Assembly: GCF_022429625.1 (NCBI RefSeq) | Contig: NZ_CP092483.1 | Location: 4,079,501-4,143,500, forward strand | Length of the DNA: 64,000 nt | Reading direction: 5' to 3' | From: Devosia lacusdianchii | GTDB taxonomy: Bacteria; Pseudomonadota; Alphaproteobacteria; Rhizobiales; Devosiaceae | Shown: piece by piece, positions 36,959 to 45,804 of the stretch | Layout: each line of letters begins with the position of its first letter | Numbering within the stretch: the stretch's first letter is position 1 | Notes under the pieces: model-generated | Told to the model about the DNA's origin: nothing | The model's database searches: none | The model's input: the letters and a program-made list of their open reading frames with translations, nothing else | Translations under genes and position numbers: made by a program

Positions 36959-38298
36959 GCCGGGCGCGGACCATCGGTCCGCTGGCGCTGCGCAGCGTTG
37001 ATCGGCGTCACCGTCCCATCATCCTCAGGCGGCAATTCGGCCACCTCAGGCAGGTCGACCGGCTCGGCTTCGATGGCTGGCTTTGGCTGGCCGGTGGCGA
37101 CGTCGATGCCCGCCGCTTCCATCTTGCGATAGAGCGCCATGGCCCGCAGCATTTCGGCCGCAGTGATATTCTCGGCCTCCTCCAGCGATTCCGAATCCTT
37201 GCGCATGGCGTCGTTGACGATCATCAGCACCAGCACCAGAACCACTGGCAACAGGTCGATGGAAATGGCGCCGGCCCAGCTTGGAATGAAATCCTGCCAA
37301 TAGCGCAACACCGCTTCGGCGCTGCTGAGCGGCACAAAGCGGCGCTGCTCGACGGCAGGGGCCGCCAGAATCTCGTCCGCCGCCGCGCTCAGCGCCGCCG
37401 ACTGGGCGGCGACCGAAGCGCGCACCGTCTCCATCACCTGGTCCTGCCGGTTGGCCAGGTCGGCCGAACTGCCATCAGCCACCGGCGCAATGAAGCCGGC
37501 GCTGAGATCGGCCGAGGCGCGCTTCACCGACGCGGCGACGCCGGTCTGCTGCAGCGAGGCGATGACGGCGGTCAATTGCACGGCCTCCGCCTGGAAGGCA
37601 TCGGCGCGCGGCTCGATGGCGCCCGGCGTCGAGACCAGCTCACGCATGGTCGCCAGCCGCGCCGAGCCCTGCTCGAACTGGGCAGCCACGTCCTCGCGGC
37701 TACCGGTAATCGTGGCGGCGAGCTGGTTCATCTGCGTACCCATCTGGGTCAGCAATTGCACGACGCTGCCCGAGCCAGTCGTGCCGGTCAGCGCGCCGGA
37801 TTCCCGCTCGTCGGCGGCAAGACCCGAAAAGCGCTCGGCCGCTCGCTGCACGTCGGGGAGCAGGCTCTGCGCCGAGAGCGCATTGGCATGGGCATTGTCG
37901 AGATCTTCGGCATAGCCCTGCAGCGTCACCGCCATATGCTGCTCAGTGGCTGCCGAGCCGGCCAGGGCCGCGGCATTGAGCCACGAGCTCATCGCCATGA
38001 TCATGGCGCAGCCAATAGCCATGACGACGAACAGCCCGATGCGCTGCACGCCCGACGTCACCAGCGGCGCGAAGCGGAGCATGAAGCTCCAGAACGCGTA
38101 GATGGCGACCGACACCGCTGCCGAATAGATGATGGCAGCGAAAAACACGAAGGTCGCCGAACCATCGAGAATGCCGCGCACCCCCAGATAGGTATAGACG
38201 CCCGACGCCAGGGCCAGCACGGCAAGGGCAAAGCGGGTCATCGTCTCGACGCCCTTGACGGTCTCGTTGAGGCGGTAAGCGTTCGGCTTGAGCTGCAT
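36955..38298 (-). CDS. Polytopic membrane protein with a long helical periplasmic or cytoplasmic region
   Basis: 447 residues. Three membrane helices near residues 21-42, 48-72 and 87-107, a 230-residue Ala/Gln/Glu-rich helical region likely to be coiled coil, a fourth helix near 345-367 and an acidic tail. It looks like an elongated sensor or scaffold. I recognise no family. It is coupled to the ClpP-like gene. The start at 38298 or the ATG at 38241 (MTRFALAV) are both possible. Confidence 0.7.
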   Translation of the reverse strand: MQLKPNAYRLNETVKGVETMTRFALAVLALASGVYTYLGVRGILDGSATFVFFAAIIYSAAVSVAIYAFWSFMLRFAPLVTSGVQRIGLFVVMAIGCAMIMAMSSWLNAAALAGSAATEQHMAVTLQGYAEDLDNAHANALSAQSLLPDVQRAAERFSGLAADERESGALTGTTGSGSVVQLLTQMGTQMNQLAATITGSREDVAAQFEQGSARLATMRELVSTPGAIEPRADAFQAEAVQLTAVIASLQQTGVAASVKRASADLSAGFIAPVADGSSADLANRQDQVMETVRASVAAQSAALSAAADEILAAPAVEQRRFVPLSSAEAVLRYWQDFIPSWAGAISIDLLPVVLVLVLMIVNDAMRKDSESLEEAENITAAEMLRAMALYRKMEAAGIDVATGQPKPAIEAEPVDLPEVAELPPEDDGTVTPINAAQRQRTDGPRPA

Positions 38299-38365
38299 GT
38301 GCGGACGGGCCCCGATGTCAGCCGGAGACTAGCACGGCGTTTTCGGCGGAACGGTGGCGAATTGC

Positions 38366-40084
38366 CTACTCGGCCGCGTCCAGCTTCACGATTTCGGCAG
38401 CGGCGTCGACCTGGCGGGTCTTACCTGTCCGCGCCCCACGCCGGGGCGCCAACATGACCTGGTTGCGGCCGGCCTGCTTCGCCCGATATAGCGCCGCGTC
38501 GGCCGCGGCAACCAGCTCGGCCGGCGACGCCGAGGTCACCGGAATGGTGGCGACACCCAGCGAGGCCGAGACGGGCACATTGTGGGTCTGCGACAGCGCC
38601 GCGATCCGGGAGCGGATGACCTCGGCCTTTTCGGCCGCGTCCTCGATATCGCAGCTTGGCAGCAGCACGATCAGCTCCTCGCCACCATAGCGGCAGGCGA
38701 CGTCGCTCTCGCGCAGGCAACCGATCAGCGTCGACGCCACATCGCGCAGCACGGCGTCGCCCATGGCATGGCCATGCTCGTCATTGAGCCGCTTGAAGTG
38801 GTCGAGATCGATCATGATCGCCGATAGCGGCTTGTTCTCGCGCTCAGCCAGGCGGGAGAACCGGAGCAGCGTGTCTTCCATGTAGCGGCGGTTGTAGAGA
38901 CCGGTGAGCGCGTCGCGCAGCGCCTGATTGCTGAGCTTTTCGCGCAGCATGATGTTGGACAGGGCCAGCGACATGGCATCACCCAGCGCTGTTGCCAGCG
39001 TCCAGATTTCGTTCAGGCGCTCGATGCCATCCTCGCCCACCGCATAGACCTGCAGCAGGCCCAGAATTTCGCCGCGCGCCACCATTGGCAGCTCCAGCAC
39101 ATGCGCCGAGCCGCTATGGTGCTCGCAGCACAGCTTGCCATCGCCAGGCTCATTGATATGCGGCTTGCCGCGCTTGAGCGCCCAGCACTGGCTCGGCGCC
39201 ACCGTGGTCGGCAGCTCGTCTATGCCGTGGTCGCCCCAATCGGTGGACAGCACCAGCCGGTCGCGTGAATTGTTGAAGACGTAGAGCGCGATGCCGAATT
39301 GCGGCAGCAGCTCGGATGCGGTTGCCCGCAGTACGGAATTGGCATCGGTGTGGTCGCCCGCGCTCTGCAGCATATCGGTCATGGCGAACAGGCGCTCGAC
39401 CTGCACCCGCGTCTGGTTGGACGCCACCACGGCCGTGGCTCGGGCCTTGGCCTCACGGTTGCTGCGACGCAATGCAATGAGAAAAGCGAGCACACTCACC
39501 ACCCCCGCCAGCACCTGCAGGGACAGCACGAAGGTCATCGACCGCCCGATGCCCTGATTGAGCCCCTCATAGGTCCGCTCGATGACGGCCAGTTCCCGGT
39601 GAAACGCGGTTGCCACGCTGCGCAACGTCGTCAGCAGGGCCAGTGCCTCGTAACGCGCCTGCGCCTGCTCGAAATCGCCGGCCTCGATCAGCCCGACGAC
39701 CTCGCGCCAGCCCTCGACGAGAAGATTGACGGCGACGCTACCCTGAACGGCGACACCGTCGAGTGTCACCTCCACAGGAAAGCTGCTGGCCGGTTGCGCG
39801 AGTGCATTGTCCATCGCCCGCACGAATGGTGCCGCGTCGACCTGCCAGGTCCTGGTTGCCAGCGCGTGCAGCACCGCACCATTGGTTTCCATCAAGGCCT
39901 GGCGGGCGACCCGTTTGGCCCGCGTCTCCTCGCCCACCCGGCTGATCGTGGATTGTTGCTGAGCCATGTAATAGAATTCGGAGCCAATCGCCGCGATCAT
40001 GCCAACCATGATCACGATCGCCACCACGCCCAGCGATGGCCGCTTTTGCCAAATTCTGTTCAATGCACCGGCCAGAGCTGCCAC
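38366..40084 (-). CDS. Diguanylate cyclase with membrane sensor and GAF domain
   Basis: 572 residues starting at a GTG at 40084. Two membrane helices (about 17-38 and 180-202) flank a periplasmic helical sensor region, then a GAF domain (about 255-405, with a WALKRGKPHINEPGDG segment) and a GGDEF domain with the active site GGEEL. An intact allosteric I-site RESD lies five residues upstream, so product inhibition by c-di-GMP is expected. It makes c-di-GMP and probably links an envelope signal to motility or biofilm. No EAL domain. Confidence 0.95.
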   Translation of the reverse strand: MAALAGALNRIWQKRPSLGVVAIVIMVGMIAAIGSEFYYMAQQQSTISRVGEETRAKRVARQALMETNGAVLHALATRTWQVDAAPFVRAMDNALAQPASSFPVEVTLDGVAVQGSVAVNLLVEGWREVVGLIEAGDFEQAQARYEALALLTTLRSVATAFHRELAVIERTYEGLNQGIGRSMTFVLSLQVLAGVVSVLAFLIALRRSNREAKARATAVVASNQTRVQVERLFAMTDMLQSAGDHTDANSVLRATASELLPQFGIALYVFNNSRDRLVLSTDWGDHGIDELPTTVAPSQCWALKRGKPHINEPGDGKLCCEHHSGSAHVLELPMVARGEILGLLQVYAVGEDGIERLNEIWTLATALGDAMSLALSNIMLREKLSNQALRDALTGLYNRRYMEDTLLRFSRLAERENKPLSAIMIDLDHFKRLNDEHGHAMGDAVLRDVASTLIGCLRESDVACRYGGEELIVLLPSCDIEDAAEKAEVIRSRIAALSQTHNVPVSASLGVATIPVTSASPAELVAAADAALYRAKQAGRNQVMLAPRRGARTGKTRQVDAAAEIVKLDAAE

Positions 40085-40207
40085 GCCACCGTCCTGTTCC
40101 CACGAGACCTTCGGCCCCTAGAATAGGCCAAACAGCGGCTTCCGGCCCCCGGCTTTGGCCAGCGGCGTTAGCCCGGGGTGAACAGATAGGGTTAGCGAAA
40201 GGTAAAC

Positions 40208-40831
40208 TCAGCCGTTGAGCTTCTTCAGCAGCTTTTCGACCCGCTTGCGCTTGCTGTCGGTCCCGATATCGGCCAGTCGAGCCTTCAGCACAGCGAGAAA
40301 GCCTGGCTTGGCCGCTGGCGTAATGACGCTGGCCATGTCTTCGGCATAGGTGGGAAGCTGGTTGGGCGCGGCATCCTTGAGCCGAGCGACCAGCAGCGGC
40401 ACGGCCTTGTCACCATAACCGGCCCGCGCCAGCTTGATCAGGATCGAGTTGCAATGATCCTTGGCGATGACTGAACCGCGATCGGCTGCGGCGATGATCG
40501 CCGGCAGCTCCCTCACCAGCAGATCGGCCTTTTGCTCGGCGACGGCGTCCAGCGCCGTCATCGCGCCCCAGACCTGCCGATTGTTCTTGCTCTTGAGCGC
40601 CTCGAGAAACACCGGGCACTGCCCGCCGATCAAATCGGGCCGGCGCGCCCCGACCTCATAGAGCACCTTGAGCGCGTCGCTGGCCTGCCGGGCCGGCCCC
40701 GAGCGCACCGCCTCGGCCAGTTCCTTGATCGCCGGACTGTCGTTCGCCACCACGATGGCTTCGGCCAAGTCCACATTGGGCTGTTCATCGCGGCGATCGA
40801 GGGCGCCAGCAAGTTTGTCGAGCACGGTCAT
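40208..40831 (-). CDS. Helical-repeat (HEAT-like) hypothetical protein
   Basis: 207 residues with repeated amphipathic helices (for example AIKELAEAVRSG, ASDALKVLYEVGARR, VFLEALKSKNNRQVWGAMTA, LVRELPAIIAAA), like HEAT-repeat adaptors. Cytoplasmic; no enzyme motif. Many bacteria carry such proteins of unknown role. Confidence 0.7.
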   Translation of the reverse strand: MTVLDKLAGALDRRDEQPNVDLAEAIVVANDSPAIKELAEAVRSGPARQASDALKVLYEVGARRPDLIGGQCPVFLEALKSKNNRQVWGAMTALDAVAEQKADLLVRELPAIIAAADRGSVIAKDHCNSILIKLARAGYGDKAVPLLVARLKDAAPNQLPTYAEDMASVITPAAKPGFLAVLKARLADIGTDSKRKRVEKLLKKLNG

Positions 40832-40898
40832 GCGATCATTCTAGCGCACTGCATCACAGCCGCAAAAGCTAAATGGATCGCCATTTCTCCTACCCACC

Positions 40899-40983
40899 GG
40901 CGCTCCCTCGGGGTTGACCCGAGGGCCTCTCTCAACCCGGCACAAGGGGCGGAAGACCCCTGGATCAGGTCTGAGGGAACGCC
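40899..40983. repeat. Palindromic intergenic repeat, family B
   Basis: GGCGCTCCCTCGGGGTTGAC ... GGATCAGGTCTGAGGGAACG with several mismatches between arms. It lies between deoD and the helical-repeat gene. Confidence 0.75.
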
Positions 40984-41011
40984 GTGGGCGGCTGGGCTGG
41001 CGGGACGCGCC

Positions 41012-41722
41012 TTACGCTTCCACCGCCACCTCGAGCGCCACTGTCACCATTTCCTTGAGCGAGGTCTGCCGCTCATTGGCGTCGATCTCTTCCTTGGTGA
41101 TGAGGCAATCGGTCATGGTGCAGATGGTCAGCGCCTTGACGCCGAACCGCGCCGCCAGCGTATAGAGCGCCGCCGCTTCCATCTCGACGCCGATAACGCC
41201 GTGATCGGGCAGCTTGTCGTAACCGGCAAAGCCGTCGGCATGGTAGAAAATATCAGAGCTCAGCATGTTGCCGGCATGGTAGCGCATGCCCTTGGCCTCG
41301 GCCTTTTCGGCGGCCGCACGCAGCAGCCCGAAATCGGCGATCGGCGCGAAATTATAGGCCCCGAAGCGATCGCGCACGATGGCGCTGTCCGTGGACGCAG
41401 CTTGCGCCAGGATCAGGTCGCGGACCTTCACCTTGGCGTTGAGGCCGCCGCAGGTGCCTACGCGGATAAGCGTCTTGAGGCCATAGACATTGATCAGCTC
41501 ATGCACATAGATCGACAGCGACGGCTGCCCCATGCCCGTCGCCTGCACCGAGACCCGCTTACCCTTGTAGGTGCCGGTATAGCCCAGGCAATTGCGCACC
41601 GAATTGACCAGTTTGGCATCGTCGAGAAAGGTCTCGGCAATCCACTTGGCGCGCAGCGGGTCGCCCGGCAGCAGCACGGCATCGGCATAGTCACCGGCCT
41701 TGGCGTGGTTATGGGGGGTCAT
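41012..41722 (-). CDS. deoD: Purine nucleoside phosphorylase DeoD-type
   Basis: 236 residues. Phosphorolytic cleavage of purine (deoxy)nucleosides for salvage. Markers of the hexameric PNP family: LLPGDPLRAKWIAE, GTYKGKRVSVQATGMGQPS, RVGTCGGLN with substrate contacts, GVIGVEMEAAALYT with ribose-binding Glu and TDCLITKE. Monocistronic by position. Confidence 0.97.
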   Translation of the reverse strand: MTPHNHAKAGDYADAVLLPGDPLRAKWIAETFLDDAKLVNSVRNCLGYTGTYKGKRVSVQATGMGQPSLSIYVHELINVYGLKTLIRVGTCGGLNAKVKVRDLILAQAASTDSAIVRDRFGAYNFAPIADFGLLRAAAEKAEAKGMRYHAGNMLSSDIFYHADGFAGYDKLPDHGVIGVEMEAAALYTLAARFGVKALTICTMTDCLITKEEIDANERQTSLKEMVTVALEVAVEA

Positions 41723-41779
41723 GTGCTGCTCCTCGATTTTTTGTCCGCTTGGTCAAATCAATGCCATTGGCGGCACGGG

Positions 41780-41808
41780 TTGACAACACCAACCGCTCGG
41801 CCAATATT
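41780..41808 (+). promoter_or_regulatory. Promoter of the arsR-SRPBCC operon
   Basis: TTGACA (41780-41785), exact 17-base spacer, AATATT (41803-41808). The -10 box lies inside the left arm of the operator described below. A start site near 41815 leaves a leader of only about 14 bases before ATG 41829. Confidence 0.75.
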
Positions 41809-41828
41809 CACCCTAAAGGATGAATATT
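41803..41828. promoter_or_regulatory. ArsR operator: perfect 8-base inverted repeat over -10 and ribosome-binding site
   Basis: AATATTCA (41803-41810) and TGAATATT (41821-41828) enclose CCCTAAAGGA, which carries the Shine-Dalgarno AAAGGA. The right arm touches ATG 41829. ArsR-family proteins usually bind AT-rich 12-2-12-type dyads overlapping their promoter, so autoregulation is the natural reading. Confidence 0.7.
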
Positions 41829-42179
41829 ATGCAGCCTTCCGAAGCCCAGCTCGATCACACCTTGATCGCCCTCGCCGACCCGACGCGCCGCGCCATTCTC
41901 AAGCGCCTGGCACAGGGCGAGGCGCGGGTTACCGAACTGGCGGCCCCCTTCACTATTTCGCTCAACTCGGTCTCAAAGCACATCAAACTGCTTGAGCGCG
42001 CCGAGCTGGTCAGCCGTCGCAAGGCCGGTCGCGAATACATCCTGCGCTTCCAACCTGAACCGCTGCGCAATGCCCGTGAATGGATCGAACGTCAGGAAAC
42101 CTACTGGAAGAGCCGGCTGCAGGCGCTGGACGACCTGCTCACGGCCCAGGACGACGCAGACAGGGCAACCAAGCAATGA
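41829..42179 (+). CDS. ArsR family transcriptional regulator
   Basis: 116 residues from ATG 41829; ATG 41820 lies too close to the ribosome-binding site. Winged-helix ADPTRRAILKRLAQGEARVTEL, recognition helix ISLNSVSKHIKLLERAEL. No metal-binding cysteines, so of the non-metal subgroup that sits next to SRPBCC (AHSA1) genes. Stop overlaps the next start (ATGA). Confidence 0.93.
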   Translation: MQPSEAQLDHTLIALADPTRRAILKRLAQGEARVTELAAPFTISLNSVSKHIKLLERAELVSRRKAGREYILRFQPEPLRNAREWIERQETYWKSRLQALDDLLTAQDDADRATKQ

Positions 42180-42616
42180 CCTCCGTCACTGTCACGCACC
42201 GCTTCAACGCATCGGTCGAGCGCGTGTTCGACGCCTGGCTCAATCCGGAGAAAGTCGTGCTCTGGGGCGTGACCCGTGCCCGCATCGATGCGCGCATCGG
42301 TGGTCGCTTCGTTTTCGAGACCGACTATCCCGATGGCCAGGGCGGCACCGCAACCGCCATCCTCCACGGCAAGTTCTTCGAGATCGTGCCCAACCGGAAG
42401 CTGGTAATGAGCTGGGGCGATAACGGGCCCGACGGCGACAATAGCAATGCGCCGATGGTGACGGCCCTGTTTCAGCCCGAGCCGGATAGCGGCACGACCG
42501 TCACCGTGACCGAAGAGAACTTCGACCCTGCCGTCAGCGACGCCGATGCCGAGGCCGCCTGGGCCACCGTCTTTGACGCGCTCGACGATGTATTCACCAA
42601 CCGACAGGACCAGTGA
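42176..42616 (+). CDS. SRPBCC (AHSA1-like) protein 1
   Basis: 146 residues of the START/SRPBCC lipid-binding fold, AHSA1 branch: VTVTHRFNASVERVFDAWLN, ARIDARIGGRFVFET, TVTVTEENFDP. They bind hydrophobic small molecules; ArsR-SRPBCC operons are common but mostly uncharacterised. Coupled to the regulator and to a second SRPBCC gene. Confidence 0.88.
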   Translation: MTSVTVTHRFNASVERVFDAWLNPEKVVLWGVTRARIDARIGGRFVFETDYPDGQGGTATAILHGKFFEIVPNRKLVMSWGDNGPDGDNSNAPMVTALFQPEPDSGTTVTVTEENFDPAVSDADAEAAWATVFDALDDVFTNRQDQ

Positions 42617-43080
42617 TGACCGATACGATCGAAGCCAAAGTCACCCACCGTTTCAAGGCCAGCCCCGAACGCGTCTACGATGCCTTCCTCGATCCCGACA
42701 CTGTTCGGCAGTGGCAGGTCGCCTGGTTGCAGCAATCTGGCCTTAAGGGCGAGATTACCGCCTGCGAAATCGATCCGGTCGTCGGTGGTAAATTCCTTTA
42801 TGCCGACATGCGCGAGGATGGCGAAGCCCGCCACTGGGGCACCTTCAAGGCGCTGCATCGCCCCAGCAAGATCGCCTTCACCTGGATTACCGATCCCAGT
42901 GAGGAAGACGATCCCTCCGTGGTGACCGTCATTATCGAACCCGAACCGAACGGATCGGGTGCCGTTGTCACCCTCTATCACGAGATGGACGCACAATGGG
43001 CCGAGTATATCCCGCAGACCGAAAAGGGCTGGACCTCGATGCTGCTGGGGATCGACGAGGTTCTCCTGCACCGGGGGTGA
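42616..43080 (+). CDS. SRPBCC (AHSA1-like) protein 2
   Basis: 154 residues: AKVTHRFKASPERVYDAFLD, PVVGGKFLYADM, VVTLYHEMDAQWAEYIPQTE. A divergent paralogue of the preceding protein. ATG 42616 overlaps the preceding TGA (TGATG). Third gene of the arsR operon. Confidence 0.88.
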   Translation: MTDTIEAKVTHRFKASPERVYDAFLDPDTVRQWQVAWLQQSGLKGEITACEIDPVVGGKFLYADMREDGEARHWGTFKALHRPSKIAFTWITDPSEEDDPSVVTVIIEPEPNGSGAVVTLYHEMDAQWAEYIPQTEKGWTSMLLGIDEVLLHRG

Positions 43081-43137
43081 TGTCTTGACCTTGCCACATG
43101 CGCAGTCCATTTACGCAGCGCACTGGAGAACACCGCA

Positions 43138-44088
43138 ATGGTCGCCAAGATTTTCATCGACGGGGAAGCCGGAACCACGGGTCTGCAGATCCGCGAGCGC
43201 CTGGCCGGCCGCCGCGACCTCCAAGTGCTCTCCATTTCGGCAGACAAGCGCAAGGACCAGGATGAGCGCAAGCGCCTGCTCAACGCCGCCGATGTCGCCA
43301 TCCTCTGCCTGCCCGACGATGCCGCCAGGGAGAGCGTGTCGCTGATCGACAATGGCACCACCCGCGTCATCGACGCCTCGACCGCTTTCCGCGTCGATCC
43401 CGCCTGGGCCTATGGTTTTGCCGAGATGGACCAGAGCCAGTCCGAAATCATCGCCAATGCACGCTTCGTCACCAATCCCGGCTGCTGGCCGCAGGGGCTG
43501 ATTGCCAATGTCCGCCCGCTGATTGCGGCCGGCCTGATCCCGTCAGACCATCCGCTGACCTATAACGGCATTTCCGGCTATACCGGCGGCGGCAAGCAGA
43601 TGATTGCCGAGTATGAGGCTGAAGGCGACGCTGCCAGCCACTTCATGCCCTATGGGCTGACGTTCCAGCACAAGCATGTGCCTGAGATGACCACCTATAC
43701 CGGCGCCAAATCCGCTCCGCTCTTCGTGCCAACCGTCGGCGACTTCGCCCAGGGCATGACCACCTTCGTGCCGCTGCAACTGGGCCAGCTCGCGACAGTG
43801 CCGACGGGCCGCCAGCTTCACGCTGCCATTGCCGACCATTTTGCTGCCATCAAGGACAGCTTCGTCACCGTTGCACCCTACGAGGAACTCGCCAAGACCC
43901 CGGCGTTGGACCCCGAGGCGCATAACGGCACCAACACCATGACCCTGCACGTCTTCGCCAATGACGCGCGCGCTCAGGCGGTGCTCGTCGCGGTCTACGA
44001 CAATCTCGGCAAGGGCGCGTCGGGTGCTGCCGTGCAGAATCTCAACCTGATGCTGGGCGTGAGTGCGAAAGAGAGCCTCGCGGCCTGA
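43138..44088 (+). CDS. argC: N-acetyl-gamma-glutamyl-phosphate reductase
   Basis: Third step of arginine synthesis. 316 residues, type 2 (short) ArgC. NADP-binding GEAGTTGLQIRERLAGR, catalytic cysteine in FVTNPGCWPQGL, histidine in FQHKHVPEMTTY. GGAG lies about nine bases before ATG 43138. Separate from other arg genes. Confidence 0.96.
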   Translation: MVAKIFIDGEAGTTGLQIRERLAGRRDLQVLSISADKRKDQDERKRLLNAADVAILCLPDDAARESVSLIDNGTTRVIDASTAFRVDPAWAYGFAEMDQSQSEIIANARFVTNPGCWPQGLIANVRPLIAAGLIPSDHPLTYNGISGYTGGGKQMIAEYEAEGDAASHFMPYGLTFQHKHVPEMTTYTGAKSAPLFVPTVGDFAQGMTTFVPLQLGQLATVPTGRQLHAAIADHFAAIKDSFVTVAPYEELAKTPALDPEAHNGTNTMTLHVFANDARAQAVLVAVYDNLGKGASGAAVQNLNLMLGVSAKESLAA

Positions 44089-44138
44089 TACCCACGCCGC
44101 GCGCCCACCAGCCTCATTGGCGTGTCGAAAATCGCCAC

Positions 44139-44160
44139 AACCGTACCCAACAGTACGGTT
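44139..44160. promoter_or_regulatory. Inverted repeat between argC and leuD
   Basis: AACCGTAC (44139-44146), CCAACA, GTACGGTT (44153-44160). It could end the argC transcript or be an operator for leuD; the TTGACC at 44166 is a possible -35. No T-run follows. Confidence 0.45.
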
Positions 44161-44217
44161 CTGACTTGACCCCAAGCCAGCTTCGGGCGATGACCACTGC
44201 CAAAGCGAGGTTTCCTC

Positions 44218-44823
44218 ATGGACAAGTTCACCCGTCTGACCGGTGTCGCGGCGCCCCTGCCGATCATTAATATCGACACCGACATGATCATCCCCAAGCA
44301 ATATCTCAAGACCATCAAGCGGACCGGTCTGGGCACCGCCCTGTTCAGCGAGATGCGCTACAACGAGGATGGCACCGAGAACCCCGATTTCGTGCTCAAC
44401 AAGCCGGGCTATCGCAAGGCGACCATCATCGTCGCCGGCGACAATTTCGGCTGCGGTTCGAGCCGCGAGCATGCGCCATGGGCCTTGCTCGATTTCGGCG
44501 TGCGCTGCGTCATCTCCACCAGCTTCGCCGACATTTTCTACAATAACTGCTTCAAGAACGGCATTCTGCCGCTGGTGGTGACGCCCGAGCAGCTCAAGCT
44601 GCTGCTCGACGATGCCGAACGCGGCTCCAACGCCACGCTGACCATCGACCTCGAAGCCCAGACCGTGCAGGGCCCCGACGGCGGCACCATCCATTTCGAT
44701 ATCGACCCGTCGCGCAAGCAGATCCTGCTCGAAGGCCTCGACGATATCGCGGGTACGCTCAAGTCCGATCCCTCGATCACCACCTTCGAAAACAAGATGG
44801 CGGCCGACCGCCCCTGGCTCTGA
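44218..44823 (+). CDS. leuD: 3-isopropylmalate dehydratase small subunit
   Basis: Swivel subunit that with LeuC isomerises isopropylmalate in leucine synthesis. 201 residues: [30 protein letters not shown] and [24 protein letters not shown] eight bases before ATG. LeuC is not in the window, but leuB is at 48415. Confidence 0.96.
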   Translation: MDKFTRLTGVAAPLPIINIDTDMIIPKQYLKTIKRTGLGTALFSEMRYNEDGTENPDFVLNKPGYRKATIIVAGDNFGCGSSREHAPWALLDFGVRCVISTSFADIFYNNCFKNGILPLVVTPEQLKLLLDDAERGSNATLTIDLEAQTVQGPDGGTIHFDIDPSRKQILLEGLDDIAGTLKSDPSITTFENKMAADRPWL

Positions 44824-44829
44824 CGCGTC

Positions 44830-45261
44830 ATGGTCGACATCGTCTACGAGGCAGAGCTCAAGCCGGAAAGCCGGGCGGGCGTCGCAGACGGGCTGGGAGC
44901 CTTTAACGGCAGCAAGACCAGCAACTTTGCCGGCCTCCGGTTCGGCACGATCGGCCTCTTGCTGAAGCATCCCGAGACCGATGCCGTCGATGGTGGTCTG
45001 ACCGCCCGCATCGGCTTTGGCTGGATGTTCGTCGAACTGCTGTTCGTGCCTGATCGGCTGCGTGGCCAGGGCGTCGGCCGCCAGCTCATGCAGCAGGCGG
45101 AAACCGTGGCGCGTGAGCATGGCTGCATCGGCATCTGGCTCGACACGTTCAGCTTCCAGGCGCCCGGCTTCTACGAAAAACTCGGCTTCGTTACCTTTGG
45201 TGAGATTGCCAATATGCCGCCCGGCTCCAGCCGGCTCTTTTTCCAAAAACACTTGAGTTAA
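44830..45261 (+). CDS. GNAT family N-acetyltransferase
   Basis: 143 residues. Acetyl-CoA binding in RLRGQGVGRQLMQQAE (the R/Q-x-x-G-x-G/A motif) and IGIWLDTFSFQAPGFYEKLGF. Acceptor unknown. It follows leuD by six bases and is followed by a RidA-like gene, so it is likely co-transcribed with leuD. Confidence 0.88.
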   Translation: MVDIVYEAELKPESRAGVADGLGAFNGSKTSNFAGLRFGTIGLLLKHPETDAVDGGLTARIGFGWMFVELLFVPDRLRGQGVGRQLMQQAETVAREHGCIGIWLDTFSFQAPGFYEKLGFVTFGEIANMPPGSSRLFFQKHLS

Positions 45262-45263
45262 CA

Positions 45264-45653
45264 ATGGTTCAGCGCGTCTCTACCGGTTCGCCCTTCGAAG
45301 CCACCTTCGGCTATTCCCGTGCTGTCAGGCACGAGGACACTGTCTACGTCTCCGGCACCACCGGCTATGACTATGCCACCATGACCATGCCCGACGATGT
45401 CGGCCAGCAGGCCGCCAACGCCCTGGCCACCATCGACAAGGCCCTCAAGGAAGCCGGCTCGTCCATCCAGGATACGGTGCGCGTGGTCTACTATGTCGGC
45501 GACCGCAATGACGTGAACGCCGTCGTCGCCGCCGTCGGCCCCGTGTTCAAGGATATCCGCCCGGCCGCCTCCATGCTGATCGTGCAGATGATCGAAGCCG
45601 GCATGAAGATCGAAATCGAAGTCACCGCCCGGATCGGCGCGGCTAACAGCTGA
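45264..45653 (+). CDS. RidA family protein
   Basis: 129 residues of the RidA/YjgF/UK114 fold: GYSRAVRHEDTVYVSGTTGYD and RPAASMLIVQMIEAGMKIEIEVTA. The arginine (in IRPAASM) that binds imine/enamine carboxylates in RidA proper is present. It removes reactive enamines from amino-acid metabolism, which fits its place beside leuD. Two bases after the GNAT gene. Confidence 0.88.
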   Translation: MVQRVSTGSPFEATFGYSRAVRHEDTVYVSGTTGYDYATMTMPDDVGQQAANALATIDKALKEAGSSIQDTVRVVYYVGDRNDVNAVVAAVGPVFKDIRPAASMLIVQMIEAGMKIEIEVTARIGAANS

Positions 45654-45698
45654 GGCCTGGCCGTGACGGGGCTTTGTCGCATATCGCCCCCACTCACC

Positions 45699-45783
45699 GG
45701 CGCTTCCCCCGGACTTGATCCGGGGTCTCTCGCCACTTGTGCCGCATTTGAGGGTGACCCGCGGATCAAGTCCGCGGAAGGCG
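45699..45783. repeat. Palindromic intergenic repeat, family B
   Basis: GGCGCTTCCCCCGGACTTGA ... CGGATCAAGTCCGCGGAAGG. It fills the spacer before the CPBP protease gene and must not be read as its N-terminus. Confidence 0.85.
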
Positions 45784-45804
45784 ACCGAGATGGGAGGAAA
45801 GACC

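Noticed and set aside
36955..38298. Methyl-accepting chemotaxis protein reading of the coiled-coil membrane protein
   Set aside because: The conserved signalling hairpin tip of chemoreceptors is absent.
43543..45264. 573-codon minus-strand frame opposite argC, leuD and the GNAT gene
   Set aside because: Three recognised genes lie on the plus strand across it, and it has no recognisable motifs.
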